This document shows, one piece after another, positions 9,929-13,589 of a stretch of DNA of 13,589 nt. Source of the stretch: Smittium mucronatum. Taxonomy: Eukaryota > Kickxellomycota > Harpellomycetes > Harpellales > Legeriomycetaceae. Within the stretch, counting starts at the first letter, position 1. Every line of letters begins with the position of its first letter. The notes beneath the pieces were generated by a model that made no database searches, was not told where the DNA came from, and worked only from the letters and a program-made list of their open reading frames with translations. The stretch is taken from NCBI GenBank assembly GCA_001953115.1, contig LSSL01001867.1:1707-15295 (forward strand). The letters run 5' to 3'. Both the position numbers and the translations under genes were made by a program.

Positions 9929-11890
9929 CGTCAATTCAAATATTTTTATCGCAACTAAACAATATTTATCAATAAGTTTATTATGGCTTGCTCTTAATTA
10001 CAAAAATTCATAATTTTTCTCCACCATATCAGCTAATCTGTATTAACACGGAATTAAAGGGGTTTATTATCAGTGATTTTAGAAAATCTCCTGTATTAAT
10101 AGTGATTATTTTATTTAGCTTAAATATTTATAATGTAATAAAAATCATACCCAGTTTGTAAAAAAAATAAACAATTTAATAAGAAGATTGCAAAAATAAT
10201 AAAATAATACATGTAACGAACATGATTTTTTTTTAGTTGGAATATTCATAATTTTTAATGTCAAATATCAATTTTTTTTATTGATAAATAACTCTATGAT
10301 ATTACGGTGAATTTTCAAATAAAACCTAATAAAACAAATTCTGATATTTAAAATAAAAATAAAAATTATAGTAATTAAATAAATATTTATAAAACAAAAT
10401 TTCTAATTATAAGTAATTTTTTTACGGATTATTAACGAAAAAAACAGCCACTTCAATAATTATAAAAAAATTCTTAGTCTTTAAAATTGAAAATTAATGA
10501 ATAGATTGAAAATGAAAGGATAAATATATATATATAAATATATATTAACTTTAATTTTATTGAGACTGAGCCAAAATATTTTCTTTTATCGAAAAATATT
10601 TTATTCTATTTTTTAATTGTTAATAAATATATACTGTCTATTTTTATTTAAAGAAAATAATCCAATAATGGATTTCTCAGCAAAACTATAACTGTATTAT
10701 TACAAGATGATTTAAAGAAATAATTAAAACATAATATTTAATTCAACTTGATAAATTCTTATAGAAAATAATCATTTTGATAAGAATTTTTTATATAGTT
10801 TAATTACTTGAAATTTAATTGAAATGAAACGTTTTTATCAACAAAATAGGTTGGATTTCGCAAATAAATAATAAAATTTATTACAAAAATAGTCAATTAA
10901 TTTCAATCAAATTTGAAAAAGTTTTTAAAAAAATTCAATCGTGTTATTACTATATAAAATCAAATCTAAATTTAAAATTTTATAAATAATGAGACAAATC
11001 ATAACTGTATTAATATTTATTATGAAATCTATCTTTTTAAAAAAACTTTGTGACTATTTAATTAGAAAATTAGTAAATATTTATTATTAAATTTTAAATT
11101 ATGTGAAATAGCAACATTAGATTTAAAAAAGATGTTCTAACTTTGATTATATTTCATTATTTTTTAAACTCAGTTAATTTTAATGGAGATCAATTTTAAT
11201 GGCAGATAATAACTAATCATATAGAGTAGCCAGATCAACTAATTAATCTAAAAATGGAAAAAAAATGATTTATAAAAGAATAGCCTGTACTTGAAACTTA
11301 TATCGTAGTTTTACAGATTTTAAATATATATTAAGTTTATCGAATGATATCAAGTGTAAATTGTTGTGAAAGATTTTAGAATTTTTTCAGAAAAAAAGAG
11401 ATTTTATGCTTAAAAAAGATATCTGTTGTTTTTAGAAAAAGATTATATTTTGATGAAGCCCCGTTTAATGATTATAGAATTTTTTTCGGATTTTAATTGA
11501 ACATATTTAGATGCCCAAAAAAATTACTTATTTAAACATTCAATTAAATAAAATTTAATAAAAATATCCATTTTAAAAAAATTCATCAATTTATAATATT
11601 CATAATAATTACTACACTTAATCACATTAATATTTTTTTAAAAAAGCATTAAAAATATTATTTTTTAAAAAAATAAGCAGAATTATTAAAAAATCCAAAT
11701 TCTCTAAACAGTTCAATTCCCTATTTTTATTAAATATACTCAATATAAATAAAAAAATATAATGTCAATTTATGCGATTACACAATACTTATAAAAGATA
11801 CTTTAACAAAAATAAAAAAATAGGGAATAAATCTAAACTAAAAAATTGATTTTTTTCATGATAATAATATAAAAATTATTAAATTTAAAT
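9929..11890. other. 2-kb AT-rich desert
   Basis: This is the most AT-rich large stretch sampled, about 13% G+C over 10321-10560. No frame, RNA gene or long repeat stands out. An alternating AT tract lies at 10524-10536, followed by a second TATATAT run, and could extrude a cruciform or melt easily. No origin signature (clustered DnaA boxes, iterons) was seen. Confidence 0.55.
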
Positions 11891-12297
11891 ATGAAATTAA
11901 AAAAAAAACGATATAATTTTATATCCTATTACCCTTTTGAATATAAAGAAAATCAGAATTATGAGCTTTTATCTCGGAAAATATTGGATAACTTGTATTC
12001 AAATGAAATTATGTTATGGATATAGATCCTTAACAGAAATTTGTCTTTGAAATTGAAATTTATAATATTCAGTTCCAGGTCGAATATGAAATATAAAGTT
12101 TCAGAAATCTCACCAAGAAAATTTCCAATTATTTATAACTGGGATTTTTCTAAATTAGAAAGAAATTTTTTATCGTCAGACCAGATTGGAGTAGGTATAA
12201 ACCTGCTGATTATCTCACTCCGCAATTTTTTCCATCACATACAGCTCGGAAAAATGTAGTATACATGTCCAGGAACCTAACATTTGCAGAAAGATAA
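11891..12297 (+). pseudogene. Coding remnant with intact start, one TAG and a frame change
   Basis: An ATG at 11891 opens 44 codons (starting MKLKKKRYNFISYYPFEYKE, later ENQNYELLSRKILDNLYSNE) to a TAG at 12023-12025. The same frame then stays open to a TAG at 12257-12259, so 122 sense codons carry a single internal stop. Its later part includes RKFPIIYNWDFSKLERNFLS and SSDQIGVG. From 12154 the next frame is also open for 47 codons to a TAA at 12295-12297 and reads well (RPDWSRYKPADYLTPQFF, then RKNVVYMSRNLTFAER), suggesting a one-base shift near 12155-12200. G+C over 12001-12540 is about 28%. The spacing of Trp, Leu and Ser-Asp in the middle faintly recalls C-terminal domains of GT4-like glycosyltransferases; this is weak and I would not name it. 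No ribosome binding site is visible before 11891. Confidence 0.45.
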
Positions 12298-12418
12298 TTT
12301 TCAATAATTTTTTTATCTAAAAATTAGTTGTTCAATAATCACTATGCTGTCCTAAATTACCTCATTCAGATATCCAAAATATCTTAGGCTAAGTTGATGT
12401 ATGAATAAAGCAGTATAA

Positions 12419-13344
12419 TATTCATACTTTAGCTTTTCCAAAAGTTTTTCTACCCAAGTTCCATTAGTGTATTTTTTACAGACTATTATTTTTTTTCTAT
12501 CGAATATGGTGAAGTTTGTTTTACCTTTTGAAGTATGATCATGAGATGTTTTTTATTTATATTGTGCTACCGGCCACATAGGTGGATATCTTGAACTTTA
12601 TAGGCGACTTAATGAAATCTTTTATTCAAGTGGTAGAAGTAAGCACCTTGTGATATGTTATCTCTCGAGCAGTGTTATTTTTTAATAAGTCGGATTTTAT
12701 TCCTAGTTCCAACTGAACTAGATCTAAGCAATTACTCTGATTTCTACTTCTTAGAAGTTAGGAATGTTTATGGAGACTAAATCATTATAGAATAGAAGGG
12801 TTTAATTTAGGTAAGATATTTTTCCACAACAAACAAATATTTTGGACAAAATTGCAGCGGCGTTTTTTATATACTCCAGTTAAAAATATGTTGTTTGACC
12901 TTTAAGGTTAGTATATCTTGAGAAATACACTCCTTTCAGATAGCGGAAGACTAATTCAAGATCTGAAGCGTGAATACCTTGGAATTGATTCAATAGGCAT
13001 AATAATTTAAGTTCCGATCAATCAGAACAGAATTTTTTCAATATACTCAGTTTTACGGGATTGCTTAGATGTTTTAAAGAGTCCTCGGAGAAGAGGCTCA
13101 TATTTCTGGTTTTTTGTGGAATTTCCTTTATTTTTTCTTAATGATTATTGATTCTATGCATTTTTGTGATGAATTGCCCTCATAAAGGTCCGGAGCCTCA
13201 GGGGAGTTTACTACCACTCTATTTTGAATCCAAGAAATGGGATTTCTGGCTGACTTTCCCATAACTACCTTAGCACATAAGGATCTAGGAAATTTTAATT
13301 GCACTGGATCCTTCATAGTTAGAGGATTAATGATAATAAAATAA
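12419..13344 (+). pseudogene. Long frameshifted gene remnant, possibly glycosyltransferase-like
   Basis: Successive open pieces on the plus strand change frame in order. They are 12419-12682 (88 codons, two TGA; contains CATGHIGGYLELYRRLNEIF), 12643-12777 (45 codons, no stop; contains LVPTELDLSNYSDFYFLEV), 12762-13277 (one frame with TAA at 12903 and 13008, TAG at 12909 and four TGA from 13149), and 13237-13341 (35 codons, no stop). The third piece contains FHNKQIFWTKLQRRFLYTP, SDSGRLIQDLKREYLGID and LKSPRRRGSYFWFFVE. In GT4-type glycosyltransferases a phrase of the kind SDS-RL--DL--EYG often sits at the linker between the two domains, followed by an R-x-KG-like segment; the order here fits. 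That link is inference from memory of the family, not a search. Total span would be about 300 codons, within the usual size of such enzymes. G+C is about 33% over 12541-13320, the highest in the window. The opposite strand is also partly open at 13128-13316 but explains less. Confidence 0.45.
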
Positions 13345-13389
13345 TAGTTTTAGGTGCTTTCTTACTTGTTATTATTATTTTTTTTGAAT

Positions 13390-13416
13390 TCAAGATCTAG
13401 ATCTCAATCTTGAGAT
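13390..13416. other. Cluster of overlapping palindromes
   Basis: Within 27 bases lie the perfect 12-bp palindrome AGATCTAGATCT (13393-13404), an inverted repeat ATCTCA/TGAGAT with a 4-base loop (13401-13416), and TCAAGAT/ATCTTGA arms (13390-13396 and 13407-13413). A T-rich segment follows from 13421, ending in eight T. The alternative pairings exclude one another. It could be a weak plus-strand terminator at the end of the remnant, or a decayed protein-binding site, but the stem is AT-rich and unproven. Confidence 0.3.
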
Positions 13417-13440
13417 AGATTTTAATTTTTTTTCACTTTT

Positions 13441-13463
13441 GGCTCTTTCAGAAGCTTAGAGCC
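13441..13463. other. GC-rich 6-bp inverted repeat
   Basis: GGCTCT and AGAGCC pair across an 11-base spacer that itself contains AAGCTT. Four of the six pairs are G-C, unusual in this window. No T-run follows on either strand, so it is not a standard terminator. It falls inside the weak open frame listed for 13332-13470. Confidence 0.35.
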
Positions 13464-13589
13464 TTATTATAATGTATATCACTGAATCAGATATTTAAGT
13501 ATATCAATATATAGCTATCATACGCTAACTGAAATCTTTTTCTGCTTTTATAGCGAAGATGTTAAGAAAAGTAAACATTAAAAACGAGC

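Larger units (their letters stand above)
13332..13470 (+). pseudogene. Hydrophobic coding fragment with two TAG stops
   Basis: The frame from 13332 gives 22 codons including IIVLGAFLLVIIIFF, a good single membrane-spanning stretch, then TAG at 13398-13400 and TAG at 13416-13418, then 17 more codons ending at a TAA near 13470. It overlaps the tail of the previous remnant (13237-13344) by a few bases in another frame. It may be the start of a separate membrane protein or the continuation of the previous gene. With so short an open part the support is weak. Confidence 0.2.

Noticed and set aside
12820..12828. TTTTCCACA, a DnaA-box-like word
   Set aside because: Single copy with no cluster or adjacent origin structure; expected by chance.
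12545..12895. 117 codons without TGA, as a ciliate-type code (TAA and TAG read as Gln) would allow
   Set aside because: TGA is rare enough here that such a run is expected by chance, and other frames in the region contain many TGA. No long gene appears under that code.
13128..13316. 62-codon minus-strand ATG frame with reasonable composition
   Set aside because: Opposite a plus-strand frame that stays readable over a much longer distance (12762-13277). Retained only as a possible alternative strand.
1..13589. tRNA, rRNA, CRISPR arrays, insertion sequences and riboswitches
   Set aside because: Visual search found no T-loop consensus with matching stems, no conserved rRNA words, no regularly spaced repeats and no paired terminal inverted repeats. 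A covariance-model scan (tRNAscan-SE, Infernal) would be decisive.

Overview
The window is extremely AT-rich DNA with no intact gene that I can name. Hand counts give about 13% G+C over 10321-10560 and 33% over 12541-13320. The longest uninterrupted ATG reading frame is 80 codons (8047-8289). At this base composition a handful of 60-80 codon frames is expected by chance on the two strands. I saw no rRNA, tRNA, CRISPR array, insertion sequence or intact operon. The taxon cannot be fixed. Long AT-rich deserts around broken, less AT-rich coding remnants fit a reductive, host-restricted bacterium with many pseudogenes. An AT-rich eukaryote (microsporidian, protist or anaerobic-fungus type) is also possible, and the (CACAA)6 microsatellite leans slightly that way.

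The clearest structure is a set of islands at about 27-33% G+C. In these, one frame stays open much longer than in the surroundings and is broken by a few stops or one-base frame changes. The islands are 805-1173 (minus), 5723-6118 (minus), 6424-6663 (plus), 7184-7318 (plus, weak), 9111-9928 (plus) and 11891-13470 (plus). I read them as pseudogenes at different stages of decay. The deserts between them (1-804, 1174-5722, 7319-8046, 8290-9110, 9929-11890) hold nothing recognisable beyond simple repeats and small hairpins.

The right end (11891-13470) is the least decayed part. It starts with an ATG at 11891 followed by 44 plausible codons, one TAG, and a further open stretch. A second, longer remnant follows from 12419 and moves through frames 2, 1, 0 and back to 1 up to 13344. 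It contains phrases resembling the inter-domain linker and the following segment of GT4-type glycosyltransferases. That assignment is a low-confidence inference. A short hydrophobic segment and a cluster of palindromes close the region.

The stops breaking the islands are mostly TGA, although TAA should be commonest in such DNA. Two explanations are decay of TGG (Trp) codons to TGA, or an organism reading TGA as Trp (code 4). The presence of TGG codons and of TAA/TAG interruptions favours decay, but this is not settled.
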